Source: SVTX01 sp964629615 (GTDB taxonomy: Bacteria; Bacillota; Clostridia; Oscillospirales; CAG-272). From it: a DNA stretch of 64,000 bases. Each line of letters starts with the position of its first letter. Positions within the stretch are counted from its first letter, which is position 1. The notes beneath the pieces were generated by a model. That model saw only the letters and a program-made list of their open reading frames with translations, ran no database searches and was not told where the DNA came from. Where the stretch lies: assembly GCA_964629615.1 (NCBI GenBank), contig CAZVUD010000001.1, positions 1 through 64,000 of the forward strand, read 5' to 3'. Made by a program: the position numbers and the translations under genes. Shown here one piece after another: positions 45,219 through 53,824 of the stretch.

Positions 45219-46255
45219 TGCAAGATCTCCTCATCGGGCATATTTCCGATACTGTCAAGTATCTCGATCATGCCATACACGTCCTCGCACATCATAAGCT
45301 GATTTCTGAGAGCCGCAGATCCGCGTATGTTTTTCGTATACCAAGCGGCATGCTTTTTTCCGTCAGCACCTGCAAGGTATTCGCCCTTATTCTCTATCAT
45401 GAGCCTCAGGTGGCGTATTGCCATATCCATCCGCTCTCTCACCGTGACGCAGGTATTCTCCCTGCCCTCAAGCGCATTTACGATCTCCTTGAATATCCAA
45501 GGATTGCCCGTTGCTCCGCGAGCCACCATTATGCCGTCACATCCAGTATGGGACAGCATTTTCAAGGCGTCCTTTGCGGTATTTATATCCCCGTTTCCCA
45601 CAACGGGGATATGCAGGCGGCTCTTTACCTCGGCTATTATACCGAGATCGGCGCGTCCCGAATACATCTGCTCCCTTGTTCTGCCATGCACACAGCACAA
45701 AGCGGCTCCTGCCTCCTCAACGGCAAGCGCGACCTCAACGGCGTTTATGCTGTTCTCTGTATATCCTGCACGTATCTTTACAGTGACAGGTGTATGATCC
45801 AGAGCCGCAACACACGCCTTTACTATATCATAGCATCTTTCAGGGGTTTTCATAAGTGCGCTTCCTTCTCCGCATGACACCACCTTATGCACGGGACAGC
45901 CCATATTTATATCGATAGCCGACGGCGCACAGACCGAATCATATCCCTTATAATCTCCGCGCTCAAGATGTGCTGCCGCCTCTGCCATATACATCGGATC
46001 ACTACCGAATATCTGGACCGCCATAGGCGACTCCCCCTCGGATATTTTTGCTATGGATGCCGTCTTAAAGCATGAGGGGTCACTTTTTTTATTTAACTGC
46101 TCATAACACAGCGCCTTTGCAGAAAGCATCTCACTTACCGTCCACTCTGCCCCTGCCTCGCGGCACAGCATTCTGAATGAGCGGTCGGTGACACCTGCCA
46201 TTGGCGCCAGCATAAGACCGTATTTTAATTTTACACCTTTAATTTCAAGACTCAT
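45215..46255 (-). CDS. dusB: tRNA-dihydrouridine synthase
   Basis: FMN enzyme that reduces uridines in tRNA D loops. 346 residues: MLAPMAGVTDRSFRMLCREAGA, the catalytic cysteine region AIDINMGCPVHKVV, VTVKIRAGY, HGRTREQMYSGRAD, GNGDINTAKDA and MVARGATGNPWIF. The order matches DusB. The insert between residues 95 and 110 (CAPSAIDIN) is typical. Followed with overlap by the response-regulator gene. Confidence 0.94.
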   Translation of the reverse strand: MSLEIKGVKLKYGLMLAPMAGVTDRSFRMLCREAGAEWTVSEMLSAKALCYEQLNKKSDPSCFKTASIAKISEGESPMAVQIFGSDPMYMAEAAAHLERGDYKGYDSVCAPSAIDINMGCPVHKVVSCGEGSALMKTPERCYDIVKACVAALDHTPVTVKIRAGYTENSINAVEVALAVEEAGAALCCVHGRTREQMYSGRADLGIIAEVKSRLHIPVVGNGDINTAKDALKMLSHTGCDGIMVARGATGNPWIFKEIVNALEGRENTCVTVRERMDMAIRHLRLMIENKGEYLAGADGKKHAAWYTKNIRGSAALRNQLMMCEDVYGMIEILDSIGNMPDEEILQ

Positions 46256-46291
46256 ACAAATAATTCTCTCATCATTTTAATTTATGAAACC

Positions 46292-46320
46292 ATTGTAACA
46301 TTTTATTGCAAAAATGTCAA
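46292..46320 (-). promoter_or_regulatory. dusB promoter, sigma-A type
   Basis: Minus strand TTGACA, 17 bases, TACAAT. Confidence 0.78.
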
Positions 46321-46338
46321 TAGTGATCCGCGTATTTA

Positions 46339-46367
46339 TTGACAATCCGAGCTTTTGATGTTATAAT
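46339..46367 (+). promoter_or_regulatory. dat promoter, sigma-A type
   Basis: Exact TTGACA, 17 bases, TATAAT, 65 bases before the start; back to back with the dusB promoter. Confidence 0.85.
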
Positions 46368-46431
46368 ATATGTGTGCTTATTTCTTTATGATATACATAT
46401 AATTAAACAGTAATTTTCGGAGGGACTCAAA

Positions 46432-47274
46432 ATGAAAAATTTGGGATACTACAACGGCAAAATAGCTCCTATTGAGGAAATGACTGTCTCATTTAACGAC
46501 AGAGGACTTTATTTCGGTGACGGCATATATGAATTTGTAATGGTCAGAAACAGGCGGATATATTCATTTGACGAGCATATAGAGCGCATGTTCAGAAGCG
46601 CGGCTATGCTCGGTATCAACATGCCCATGTCACGTGAGGAGATATATGCTCTTATATGCGAGCTCATAGAAAAGGTCGATGAGCCCGATCAGACCGTATA
46701 TTGGCATGTAACACGCGGAACTCAGGTGCGCAATCACACATATCCCCAGGATATCAAAGGAAATCTTCTTATAATGATACGCCCTGGAAAGCTGAAGGAT
46801 ATATACACTCCCGTTTCAGCAGTGACAGAGCCTGACAGAAGATTTTATTACTGCAACATCAAAACTCTCAATCTTCTCCCGAGCGTGCTCTACGCTCACA
46901 AGGCGGAGGAATGCGGCGTTTACGAAACCATACTCTACCGCGAGGGCGGCAGAGTTACAGAATGCTCGCACGCAAACTGCGCGATAATCAAGGACGGTGT
47001 ATTCAAGACCGCACCTGCAGACGAGCTGATCCTTCCCGGAGTTGCACGAGCGCACATGATACGCGCCTGCCGCGAGCTTGGCATAAAGGTCTGCGAGGAG
47101 CCCTACACGGTTAGTGAGCTCATGGAGGCAGACGAGGTCATCATAATGTCAACATCAGGTCCCTTCATGCTGTGCCGAAACGTGGACGGCAAGCCCGTCG
47201 GAGGCAAGGATCAGGCAACTGCCGACAGGATACGCGACGCGATAATACGCGACTACATGGAAAAAACCGAATAA
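46432..47274 (+). CDS. dat: D-amino-acid (D-alanine) transaminase
   Basis: Class IV PLP aminotransferase interconverting D-alanine and alpha-keto acids, feeding D-glutamate to the cell wall. 280 residues. NDRGLYFGDGIYE is the N-terminal motif, VTRGTQVRNHTYP has the RxH carboxylate trap of D-amino-acid transaminases, the PLP lysine lies in CNIKTLNLLPSVLYAHKAEE, and MSTSGPFMLCRNVDG is the C-terminal motif. The RxH feature favours Dat over branched-chain IlvE. CGGAGG precedes the start. Confidence 0.93.
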   Translation: MKNLGYYNGKIAPIEEMTVSFNDRGLYFGDGIYEFVMVRNRRIYSFDEHIERMFRSAAMLGINMPMSREEIYALICELIEKVDEPDQTVYWHVTRGTQVRNHTYPQDIKGNLLIMIRPGKLKDIYTPVSAVTEPDRRFYYCNIKTLNLLPSVLYAHKAEECGVYETILYREGGRVTECSHANCAIIKDGVFKTAPADELILPGVARAHMIRACRELGIKVCEEPYTVSELMEADEVIIMSTSGPFMLCRNVDGKPVGGKDQATADRIRDAIIRDYMEKTE

Positions 47275-47282
47275 TAAGACAG

Positions 47283-47317
47283 AAAAAAGGATCTCACTCT
47301 ATATGAGATCCTTTTTT
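47283..47317. terminator. bidirectional terminator between dat and rpmF
   Basis: Fourteen-bp perfect stem AAAAAAGGATCTCA / TGAGATCCTTTTTT. Confidence 0.9.
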
Positions 47318-47336
47318 CTATTATATCCGCGATCGA

Positions 47337-47531
47337 TCAAGCTTCTTCCTTTATGTTAAGAACCTTCTTGCCGCCGTAGTAGCCGCAAACCTTGCATACG
47401 CAATGGGGCTTGAGCATTTCGTTACAAGCGGGGTTGGAGCACTTAACAAGACCGGGGAGTGTGAGCTTGCTGTTGTTAGATCTTCTCTTATCTCTGCGAG
47501 CTGCGGAAACTTTTTTCTTCGGTACTGCCAT
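47337..47531 (-). CDS. rpmF: 50S ribosomal protein L32
   Basis: 64 residues starting MAVPKKKVSAARRDKRRSN, the universal L32 N-terminus, with a zinc-binding set CSNPAC and CKVC. The four cysteines mark the zinc-containing (C+) form. It lies 89 bases after the DUF177 gene, its conserved partner. AGGAGG precedes the start. Confidence 0.98.
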   Translation of the reverse strand: MAVPKKKVSAARRDKRRSNNSKLTLPGLVKCSNPACNEMLKPHCVCKVCGYYGGKKVLNIKEEA

Positions 47532-47619
47532 CTTAAAACCTCCTCTCGAACATCGATATTATCGCTGTCCGATTATAAATAAAAATTATTTTAAACAAAT
47601 TTATGCGTTTACGTATTTG

Positions 47620-48135
47620 TTATTCTTCATCGTCAAGAACTATGTTGGCAAACACCGCAAGCCTTGGGTCGATCTCCTTTTTATTGCAACCGCAATCTCC
47701 GTACTTTAAAAGCTTACCGCACTTAAAGCACATTCCGGGGCAATCCTCAGAACAGAGTATCTTTTTCGGAAAATCAAGCAAGAGAGCCTCTGTAAGCTGC
47801 TCGTCGATATCAAGCTTTCCCTTTTCGATAATAACGAATTCGTCAACGTTATCCTCGATCTGTTCCTCTGTCAGCGAGCCTTCAGCCGCAACTGTTCTCT
47901 CAAAATCAAGAACGAATTCGCCGCTTACCGCCTCAAGACATCTGTCACACTGTGCCGCATACGCAAGATGCGCCTCTGCAACGAGTCTTATATATCCGCC
48001 TTCATCGGTTATAACTCCGCTGACATGTGCGTCATCGGAAAACTCTATTCTGTCCATCGGGATCGGTTCAAGAGTGTATTCAAAATCCATACGGGTGATC
48101 TCGCCGCGGAGCATCGCTCCCATATCAATTACCAT
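47620..48135 (-). CDS. DUF177/YceD-family protein
   Basis: 171 residues. YceD family proteins lie upstream of rpmF and influence 23S rRNA or ribosome assembly. The central motif CDRCLEAVSGEFVLDFERT and the C-terminal cysteine cluster CSEDCPGMCFKCGK are characteristic. The start at 48135 follows GGAGGAG by seven bases; the upstream in-frame GTG lies too close to that site. Confidence 0.92.
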   Translation of the reverse strand: MVIDMGAMLRGEITRMDFEYTLEPIPMDRIEFSDDAHVSGVITDEGGYIRLVAEAHLAYAAQCDRCLEAVSGEFVLDFERTVAAEGSLTEEQIEDNVDEFVIIEKGKLDIDEQLTEALLLDFPKKILCSEDCPGMCFKCGKLLKYGDCGCNKKEIDPRLAVFANIVLDDEE

Positions 48136-48176
48136 ATACACACTCCTCCCTTTGATAACAAGACGTAACTTTGAAT

Positions 48177-48205
48177 ATTATATATTATAATTTGCCTTTT
48201 GTCAA
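48177..48205 (-). promoter_or_regulatory. promoter of the DUF177-rpmF unit
   Basis: Minus strand exact TTGACA, 17 bases, TATAAT. Confidence 0.82.
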
Positions 48206-48256
48206 GTGCTTTTTATATGAAAAAGCATTTTTTTGTAAAAAAGTTTACAATTTGCA

Positions 48257-48970
48257 TTATTGCAAACCGCAGATATGCTTTATGACCTCGCCTGCGATGA
48301 TAAGTCCCATTACTGACGGAACAAAGGACATGCTTGAGGGTATTGGCTTACCTGTTTTTGGATCTATGCCTATGCAATCACACGGCTCCTCCCTTGAATA
48401 TACGACGGGAAGCTTTTTTATACCTCTTGCCTTGAGCTCGCGGCGCATGGTGCGCGCAAGCGGACAGACGCTTGTCTTATATATATCCGAAACCTCAAAT
48501 CTCGTAGGATCAAGCTTATTTCCCGCGCCCATAGCCGATATCATGCCTACATTTGCCCTGCTTGCTCTCTCAATTATCTCAAGCTTTGCCGACACTGTAT
48601 CCACTGCATCTATGACATAGTCGTAGGCAGAGAGATCTATACTGTCTGCATTTTCGGGAAGATAGAACATATCAAATGTGTTTACGACAACATCAGGATT
48701 TATGTCAAGCATCCTTTCTCGCATCACCTCGACCTTGGATCTGCCGACAGTGGAATGCAATGCTATCAGCTGTCGGTTGATATTGGACACCGAGATCCTG
48801 TCGCCGTCCACAATATCTATCTGTCCGACTCCTGCTCTGCAAAGTGCCTCGACTGCAAATCCGCCGACACCTCCAACACCGAACACTATGACACGTGATG
48901 CGCACAGGCGCTCTATTCCCTCTTCGCCTATTGCCGAAAGCTGTCTTACAAACTGTTCATTTACACTCAT
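48257..48970 (-). CDS. tcdA: tRNA threonylcarbamoyladenosine dehydratase
   Basis: E1-like enzyme that cyclises t6A37 in tRNA using ATP. 237 residues. ASRVIVFGVGGVGGFAVEAL is the ATP-binding loop, VDGDRISVSNINRQL the conserved adenylation motif, and VIDAVDTVSAKLEII and CDCIGIDPKTGKP are typical of TcdA/YgdL rather than MoeB or ThiF; the CxxC zinc pairs of MoeB are absent. Monocistronic by position. Confidence 0.92.
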   Translation of the reverse strand: MSVNEQFVRQLSAIGEEGIERLCASRVIVFGVGGVGGFAVEALCRAGVGQIDIVDGDRISVSNINRQLIALHSTVGRSKVEVMRERMLDINPDVVVNTFDMFYLPENADSIDLSAYDYVIDAVDTVSAKLEIIERASRANVGMISAMGAGNKLDPTRFEVSDIYKTSVCPLARTMRRELKARGIKKLPVVYSREEPCDCIGIDPKTGKPIPSSMSFVPSVMGLIIAGEVIKHICGLQ

Positions 48971-49004
48971 ATATAAGCCGTCCTTAATCTTTTCTTCAGT
49001 ACCA

Positions 49005-49032
49005 TTTTAGCACAATTTTCCCGATTTTGCAA
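49005..49032 (-). promoter_or_regulatory. possible tcdA promoter
   Basis: Minus strand TTGCAA, 16 bases, TAAAAT, about 35 bases before the start. Confidence 0.5.
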
Positions 49033-49038
49033 TATCTC

Positions 49039-49067
49039 TTTACAAATAAGCCAAAATGTTTTATAAT
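49039..49067 (+). promoter_or_regulatory. promoter of the NUDIX gene
   Basis: TTTACA, 17 bases, TATAAT. Confidence 0.72.
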
Positions 49068-49099
49068 ATACATATAAAGATATTTTAAAGGAGAGAGTT

Positions 49100-49672
49100 A
49101 TGGAAAAGGATATAAAGGATCTTGCCGAAATATGTCAGGAGAGCGAGCTTATCTTTGACGGGCGTGTACTGCATCTTTATCACGACCGCGTAAGCCTCCC
49201 TGACGGAAATTCCGCCATGCGTGAATATTGCAGGCACAACGGCGGCGTGGCTGTCATTCCGATAAATGAAGATAACGAGGTGCTCTGTGTCAAGCAATAC
49301 AGATATCCGCACGCTTGCGTGACACTTGAGATACCTGCAGGCAAGCTTGAATCCAAGGATTCTGATACTGCAAGTGCGGCTCTGCGTGAGCTGTCGGAGG
49401 AAACGGGGGCTGTCTGCGACAAGCTTACATATCTCGGTGAGATATACCCATCGCCTGCCATAATGGACGAGGTGATATATCTGTATATGGCAGAGGGACT
49501 TCACAGCGGCACTGCCCATCTTGACGAGGACGAATTTCTTTCTTGTGACTGCATACCGCTCAGCACCCTGTATGATATGGTGATGCGCGGCGAGATAAAG
49601 GATGCAAAGACACAGATAGCAATACTGAAGGCTTATTCTTTTAAAAATACACCTGTCAGCGACAAGGCATAA
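49100..49672 (+). CDS. NUDIX hydrolase, ADP-ribose pyrophosphatase type
   Basis: 190 residues. The Nudix box GKLESKDSDTASAALRELSE continuing ETG has the GX5EX7REUXEEXG pattern, with an N-terminal strand region VSLPDGNSAMREYCRHNGGV and the upstream QYRYPHACVTLEIPAG typical of ADP-ribose pyrophosphatases (NudF). It would hydrolyse ADP-ribose to AMP and ribose-5-phosphate. AAAGGAGAG lies before the start. Confidence 0.9.
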   Translation: MEKDIKDLAEICQESELIFDGRVLHLYHDRVSLPDGNSAMREYCRHNGGVAVIPINEDNEVLCVKQYRYPHACVTLEIPAGKLESKDSDTASAALRELSEETGAVCDKLTYLGEIYPSPAIMDEVIYLYMAEGLHSGTAHLDEDEFLSCDCIPLSTLYDMVMRGEIKDAKTQIAILKAYSFKNTPVSDKA

Positions 49673-49687
49673 AAATATAATGATAAC

Positions 49688-49727
49688 AAAAAAGGAAGAT
49701 ATCGTGATCTGCGATATCTTCCTTTTT
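49688..49727. terminator. bidirectional terminator
   Basis: Sixteen-bp perfect stem AAAAAGGAAGATATCG / CGATATCTTCCTTTTT between convergent genes. Confidence 0.9.
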
Positions 49728-49735
49728 ATAATATA

Positions 49736-50308
49736 TCATTTGAAAAATTTTGAAAACCTGTGTCTCAGCTTTACGATATAGTATGTTATCAGCCGTGTAA
49801 TAGCCAGATCGTATATAATGAACGTGACCTCGACAAGTACTATGAGTCCTATGGTCGCCGCAGTTCCGAATTCTGTTTCCATGATACTGTTTATGAGGTC
49901 AAAGAAGCCCTTCTGTCCGCCGTACATTATATATCCGACAAGCAAAAGCCCGATCGCGAGCGCGGCATTCAGTATAAGCATCTTGACTACCCATGCGATG
50001 GGGCGTTTCAGCTTTTCCACTTTTTCTTTGATTATAGGATAATATCCAAAGAAAAGGAGATAGAACCAAGCACCCATATTATGCGGCATGATGATGACCG
50101 AAAGCACACCTGTGACCGAGAATATCAGCCAAGGATATGCGCCGCCCATTTCAAGGACCGCAAATATGCACATAAAGGACGCAAGTGCCGCCATTGAAAG
50201 ATCAACGGTTTCTATTATTCCGCCGAGCGAAAGCATTGCAACTCCCATTGCGGACAGCAATGCTCCTGCGGTAAGCTTTTTCAGATTTTTATTAACTCCG
50301 CCACTCAA
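49736..50308 (-). CDS. conserved five- or six-helix membrane protein
   Basis: 190 residues; KKLTAGALLSAMGVAMLSLG then ETVDLSMAALASFMCIFAVL and GGAYPWLIFSVTG form the first helices, followed by three more and a basic tail KLRHRFSKFFK. Layout recalls small ECF-type substrate-binding membrane proteins, but no family is certain. The start is TTG at 50308, with GGAGG eight bases upstream. It follows the J-domain gene by 15 bases and is the third gene of the DUF5685 cluster. Confidence 0.7.
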   Translation of the reverse strand: MSGGVNKNLKKLTAGALLSAMGVAMLSLGGIIETVDLSMAALASFMCIFAVLEMGGAYPWLIFSVTGVLSVIIMPHNMGAWFYLLFFGYYPIIKEKVEKLKRPIAWVVKMLILNAALAIGLLLVGYIMYGGQKGFFDLINSIMETEFGTAATIGLIVLVEVTFIIYDLAITRLITYYIVKLRHRFSKFFK

Positions 50309-50323
50309 CAGCTACGCCTCCGA

Positions 50324-50992
50324 TCAACAGCAGCGTATAAAGTCGCCGCCCATGCATTCACAGCAGCAGTCCATGCACATGAGAGTTGAACAAACATCGC
50401 ACGCAGAGCATCCGCCCTGATTGTGAGCCTGATTGTATCCACCGCCGTAATTTCCGCCTCTCTGACGCAGACTGTTATATGTCTGAGCATATTCCATATT
50501 TCCGGGATCCATGGTGCATGCCTTTTCAAGATATCTCTGTGCATCCACATAGTGACCCTTCTTTATGCAAACGCATCCCATAAGGTAGTTCCATTCAGCC
50601 GCTCTGTCGCCCTCGTTTACTGTGTAGAGCTCTGCTTCAGCCGCCGCTATGTTGCCTGTGTTTATATTGCTTCTGACTGTGGAATAATTGTAATTACTGC
50701 GATTTCCGCTGTAATTATTGTTTCCGCCATAGCCGCCGTTGTTTGTATAACTGCCGCCGTAGCCGCCGTTGTTGCTCTGTCCCGAATTACCGCCGCCGCT
50801 ACGCATCTTCTGTATCTCCTCGTAAGCGGCATTGACCTCCTTCATCTTTTCCTCAGCCATGTCCTTGAGGTCGGTATCCTTATATTTATCGGGATGATAT
50901 TTTCTTGCAAGATTTCTGTAAGCCTTTTTTATCTCGTCGTCGCTTGCATCGCGTGAAACGCCGAGGACCTTGTAGGGATCTGTATATGCCAT
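50324..50992 (-). CDS. J-domain protein with Gly-rich linker, TPR and Cys-rich tail
   Basis: 222 residues. N-terminal J domain (DPYKVLGVSRDASDDEIKKA, catalytic HPD in YHPDKYKD), a Gly/Asn/Tyr-rich linker (residues 67-105), a TPR-like helical pair (AAEAELYTVNEGDRAAEWNY, GHYVDAQRYLEKACTMDPGN), and a tail with ten cysteines in 30 residues (CSACDVCSTLMCMDCCCEC). It is not a standard DnaJ because the zinc-finger and C-terminal substrate domains are missing. It should stimulate DnaK on a special substrate, possibly its neighbours. Start overlaps the DUF5685 stop (TAATG). Confidence 0.88.
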   Translation of the reverse strand: MAYTDPYKVLGVSRDASDDEIKKAYRNLARKYHPDKYKDTDLKDMAEEKMKEVNAAYEEIQKMRSGGGNSGQSNNGGYGGSYTNNGGYGGNNNYSGNRSNYNYSTVRSNINTGNIAAAEAELYTVNEGDRAAEWNYLMGCVCIKKGHYVDAQRYLEKACTMDPGNMEYAQTYNSLRQRGGNYGGGYNQAHNQGGCSACDVCSTLMCMDCCCECMGGDFIRCC

Positions 50993-51939
50993 TAAAGCTC
51001 TGCTCCTTTTTTTGCTTTATTTTTATGTTTTTCGTGACTTCGTTCATCGCCGCAAAGTGCCTTTTTGGCGCTCTTCGGCATGCCGAGGTATATGATATTA
51101 TTTACTATCTCATGCATATCCTGCATTCCATCATAATCTATGAGGTCAAAAGCTATCTCCGCTTCGGCAAGCTCGACCTTCAATGCATCGGATATTGCCT
51201 CCTTTTGCTCAGGCGTCGGCATGCTTGGAAAATACATATTTACAAACGGATTGTATCTTCCTTTTTTTGCATCCTCGGTCATATCGTCAGCCGCGTCTGT
51301 AATGTAGACCCAGCGCCCGAGATGACGCCCTATGGTCCTCATGATCCTTTCGTTATTCCCGTCAAGACCGAATGAGGCTATCCTCTCCATTATATCTCCG
51401 AAGATATCCGCAGGAATATCAACGCTGTCACCGCCGCTCTTTTCGTATTCCGACAGTGCCCTCAGCCTTGAGAGCACATATGCGTCAAGCTCTGCCACAG
51501 CACTCTTGTCATACGGAAAGATCATATTCTTCTTTGTCCGCTTATCAAGTGCCCGTCGTCTGCCGGTGTGAGTGAGCATGCGCGAAAAATATGCAGCTAC
51601 GCGTCTTAAGCCGCGTTCATCGGCTATATCGTCAAGACATTTGCCGTATGCAAGGATGCTTGATGCATATGCACAATAGCAAAGCTCGCTGTTGAGAAGA
51701 GCATAATTTCTCTTTTTGAGCGGATGCGCGATGCATGTAGCCTGACGAAACTCGGGGCGTACACCGAGCAGAGCCATTCGCACTGTCGCAAGAAATGTCA
51801 TGTCGTAGCTCAGCGTAAAGCGAGAGCACTGACCTGTACATTTTCCCTGCGCCTTGCACAGTCCGCAGTACAGCGCACGGTAGTATTCATTTTCTCTCAC
51901 ACGCAGCTCGGGCGTGTCCGCCTTGACGTATCCGAACAT
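50992..51939 (-). CDS. DUF5685-family protein
   Basis: 315 residues. N-terminus MFGYVKADTPELRVRENEYY followed by a cysteine-rich segment YCGLCKAQGKCTGQCSRF and TCIAHP, then an all-helical body with repeated acidic/histidine motifs such as KCLDDIADE, RTIGRHLGRWVYITDAADDM and NPFVN. That body resembles isoprenoid-synthase-like helical proteins. Matches DUF5685, of unknown function. Two DD-type clusters could bind metal; this is inference. Heads the cluster with the J-domain and membrane proteins. Confidence 0.82.
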   Translation of the reverse strand: MFGYVKADTPELRVRENEYYRALYCGLCKAQGKCTGQCSRFTLSYDMTFLATVRMALLGVRPEFRQATCIAHPLKKRNYALLNSELCYCAYASSILAYGKCLDDIADERGLRRVAAYFSRMLTHTGRRRALDKRTKKNMIFPYDKSAVAELDAYVLSRLRALSEYEKSGGDSVDIPADIFGDIMERIASFGLDGNNERIMRTIGRHLGRWVYITDAADDMTEDAKKGRYNPFVNMYFPSMPTPEQKEAISDALKVELAEAEIAFDLIDYDGMQDMHEIVNNIIYLGMPKSAKKALCGDERSHEKHKNKAKKGAEL

Positions 51940-51974
51940 AAATACACCGTCCCATTTAAAGATATATTCACAAC

Positions 51975-52003
51975 ATTATACTATATTTTCACAAAACAAA
52001 CAA
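51975..52003 (-). promoter_or_regulatory. promoter of the DUF5685 cluster
   Basis: Minus strand TTGTTT, 17 bases, TATAAT. Confidence 0.62.
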
Positions 52004-52073
52004 TACTAAATTGTAAATATTTGTGAACCGACTTTAATATTTTTCAAAAATGCCGCGAAAAATACATAATTTA

Positions 52074-52102
52074 TTGACTTTTTACTTGAATTTTGCTATA
52101 AT
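52074..52102 (+). promoter_or_regulatory. tmcAL promoter, sigma-A type
   Basis: TTGACT, 17 bases, TATAAT, 33 bases before the start codon. Confidence 0.78.
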
Positions 52103-52135
52103 TGATATGTAAAAAGTACAAAAAGGAGGGGTGAC

Positions 52136-53335
52136 ATGAAAAATGTGGGTATAATATGCGAATATAATCCTATCCACGCAGGACACAAGCGGCAGATCGA
52201 CTATGCAAGAAGCATGGGTGCGGAAAATATAATATGTGTCATGAGCGGAAATTATACTCAGCGCGGAGAGATGGCAATATGTGACAAATATACACGCGCG
52301 GAATGCGCCATAGCCATGGGCGCTGACATAGTGCTTGAGCTTCCGTTTCCCTTCTGCTCCATGTCCGCCGAATTTTTTGCAAGAGCCGCCATACACATTC
52401 TCAGATCTGTCGGTGTGGACACGGTATGCTTTGGGCATGAGTGTGAGGATGTGTCATATTTGTTGCGCGCCTCCGAGGTATTTGACAGCGCGCAATTCAA
52501 GGACGCGCTCTCACAGAAAAATGCAAAGGGCTCGGCTCAGGGATTTTTCGATGCTTATTCCGCATCATCAAACGACAAATACACGCTCGGATCAAACGAC
52601 ATTCTCGGCGCATACTATATTTCGGCAATTAAAAAATACTATCCAAGCATGGATATCCTTCCCTTGCGCCGCATCGGCGACGGATACAGGTGCGACAACA
52701 TAAGCGATGCCAGATATCCGTCGGCTATGGCTATCAGACGCATCATAAAGGAAGGTGGAGATATTTCGGATATCCTGCCGCAAAAAGCCTTCGAGATACT
52801 CATGTCCGCGTCGGATAAGGGCATATTCCCCGTAACTGATGCAAATGTTTCTTACCCTGCGCTTCTATATTTCAGAATGACCTCTGCAAAGGACATATCC
52901 GCGCGCGCTGTACATCTGTCATGCGGCGGAAGCGGAGTGCTTGATGACGGTGGAATAGTTTCAAGGCTGTGCGAATACTCTCTCACTTCAAGCTCACTTG
53001 ACGACCTTCTGACTAAAGCCAACACAAAAAAATACACACATTCACGCACGCGCCGTGTGCTTTTGTTCTCATTATTCGGAATATCGGATAAATTCAAGGA
53101 CATACTTCCGAATTACACCTGCCTGCTCGCATGCTCCGCAAACGGACGAGCACATCTTTCAAAAATACGCAAGACCTGCGATCTCCATATAGTGACAAAG
53201 CCGTCACGCTTGCCGCAGGACTCGCAAAGCGCAAGAGCAACAATGACATCAGACATTTTTTATGCCTCCGCCATGGGAAAAAGCATACCGCCTGCGTATT
53301 TTTCCCTCCGCTCACCCTTTATATCCGACACGTAA
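52136..53335 (+). CDS. tmcAL: tRNA(Met) cytidine acetate ligase
   Basis: Forms N4-acetylcytidine at the wobble base of elongator tRNA-Met from acetate and ATP (YlbM in Bacillus). 399 residues: nucleotidyltransferase-like start GIICEYNPIHAGHKRQI, then VMSGNYTQRGEMAICDKYTR, ADIVLELPFPFCSMSAEFFA, CFGHECED and RIGDGYRC; these are TmcAL signatures. AAAGGAGGGG precedes the ATG. Single-gene unit. Confidence 0.93.
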   Translation: MKNVGIICEYNPIHAGHKRQIDYARSMGAENIICVMSGNYTQRGEMAICDKYTRAECAIAMGADIVLELPFPFCSMSAEFFARAAIHILRSVGVDTVCFGHECEDVSYLLRASEVFDSAQFKDALSQKNAKGSAQGFFDAYSASSNDKYTLGSNDILGAYYISAIKKYYPSMDILPLRRIGDGYRCDNISDARYPSAMAIRRIIKEGGDISDILPQKAFEILMSASDKGIFPVTDANVSYPALLYFRMTSAKDISARAVHLSCGGSGVLDDGGIVSRLCEYSLTSSSLDDLLTKANTKKYTHSRTRRVLLFSLFGISDKFKDILPNYTCLLACSANGRAHLSKIRKTCDLHIVTKPSRLPQDSQSARATMTSDIFYASAMGKSIPPAYFSLRSPFISDT

Positions 53336-53392
53336 AAATATCTTAACTGCGCAAAAATATTTTTTACATTACCTTTTATTGGCGATTTATTA

Positions 53393-53421
53393 TTGACACG
53401 GAAAAATTTATGTGTTATAAT
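53393..53421 (+). promoter_or_regulatory. promoter of the 96-residue conserved protein gene
   Basis: Exact TTGACA, 17 bases, TATAAT, 61 bases before the start. Confidence 0.86.
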
Positions 53422-53482
53422 AGTATAATAGAATAGTGATTTTTAAAGAAAGGTTCGGTCTTTCCGAAAAAGGTGAATATAA

Positions 53483-53773
53483 ATGGAAGCGAAAAACAAG
53501 GTACAGGGTTCTTATCTTTATTATAAAAACAAACCTCTCGTAAGAGAAAAGGATACTATCTGCTACGGAGATTTCAGCGAGAGCTGTGTTCTGCTCTTTG
53601 AGATAATGTCATACACGAATGTAAACGGCGAAGAAGTCCCCGGCACGGTATTTATACAGGTACTTTCCACAAAGGACGGCTCGATCCTCAAGCAATCACA
53701 GAAAGAAGGCATGTACGAGGCATTCAATTACGGAATGTTCTGGTACGAAAAGATGCTCTCCGACAACAACTGA
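53483..53773 (+). CDS. conserved 96-residue cytosolic protein
   Basis: No signal peptide or membrane helix. SYLYYKNKPLVREKDTICYG, CVLLFEIMSYTNVNGEEVPG and FIQVLSTKDGSILKQSQKEG suggest a small beta sheet followed by a C-terminal helix (MYEAFNYGMFWYEKML). I recognise no family with certainty; similar short proteins occur in Clostridia. It has an exact consensus promoter and a strong terminator, so it is a well-expressed single-gene unit. AAAGGTG lies before the start. Confidence 0.72.
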   Translation: MEAKNKVQGSYLYYKNKPLVREKDTICYGDFSESCVLLFEIMSYTNVNGEEVPGTVFIQVLSTKDGSILKQSQKEGMYEAFNYGMFWYEKMLSDNN

Positions 53774-53781
53774 TACATCCC

Positions 53782-53824
53782 AAAACAAGTGCGTCGGCAA
53801 ATCTATGCCGGCGCACTTGTTTTT
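53782..53824. terminator. bidirectional terminator
   Basis: Stem AAAACAAGTGCGTCGGCA / TGCCGGCGCACTTGTTTT between convergent genes. Confidence 0.88.
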
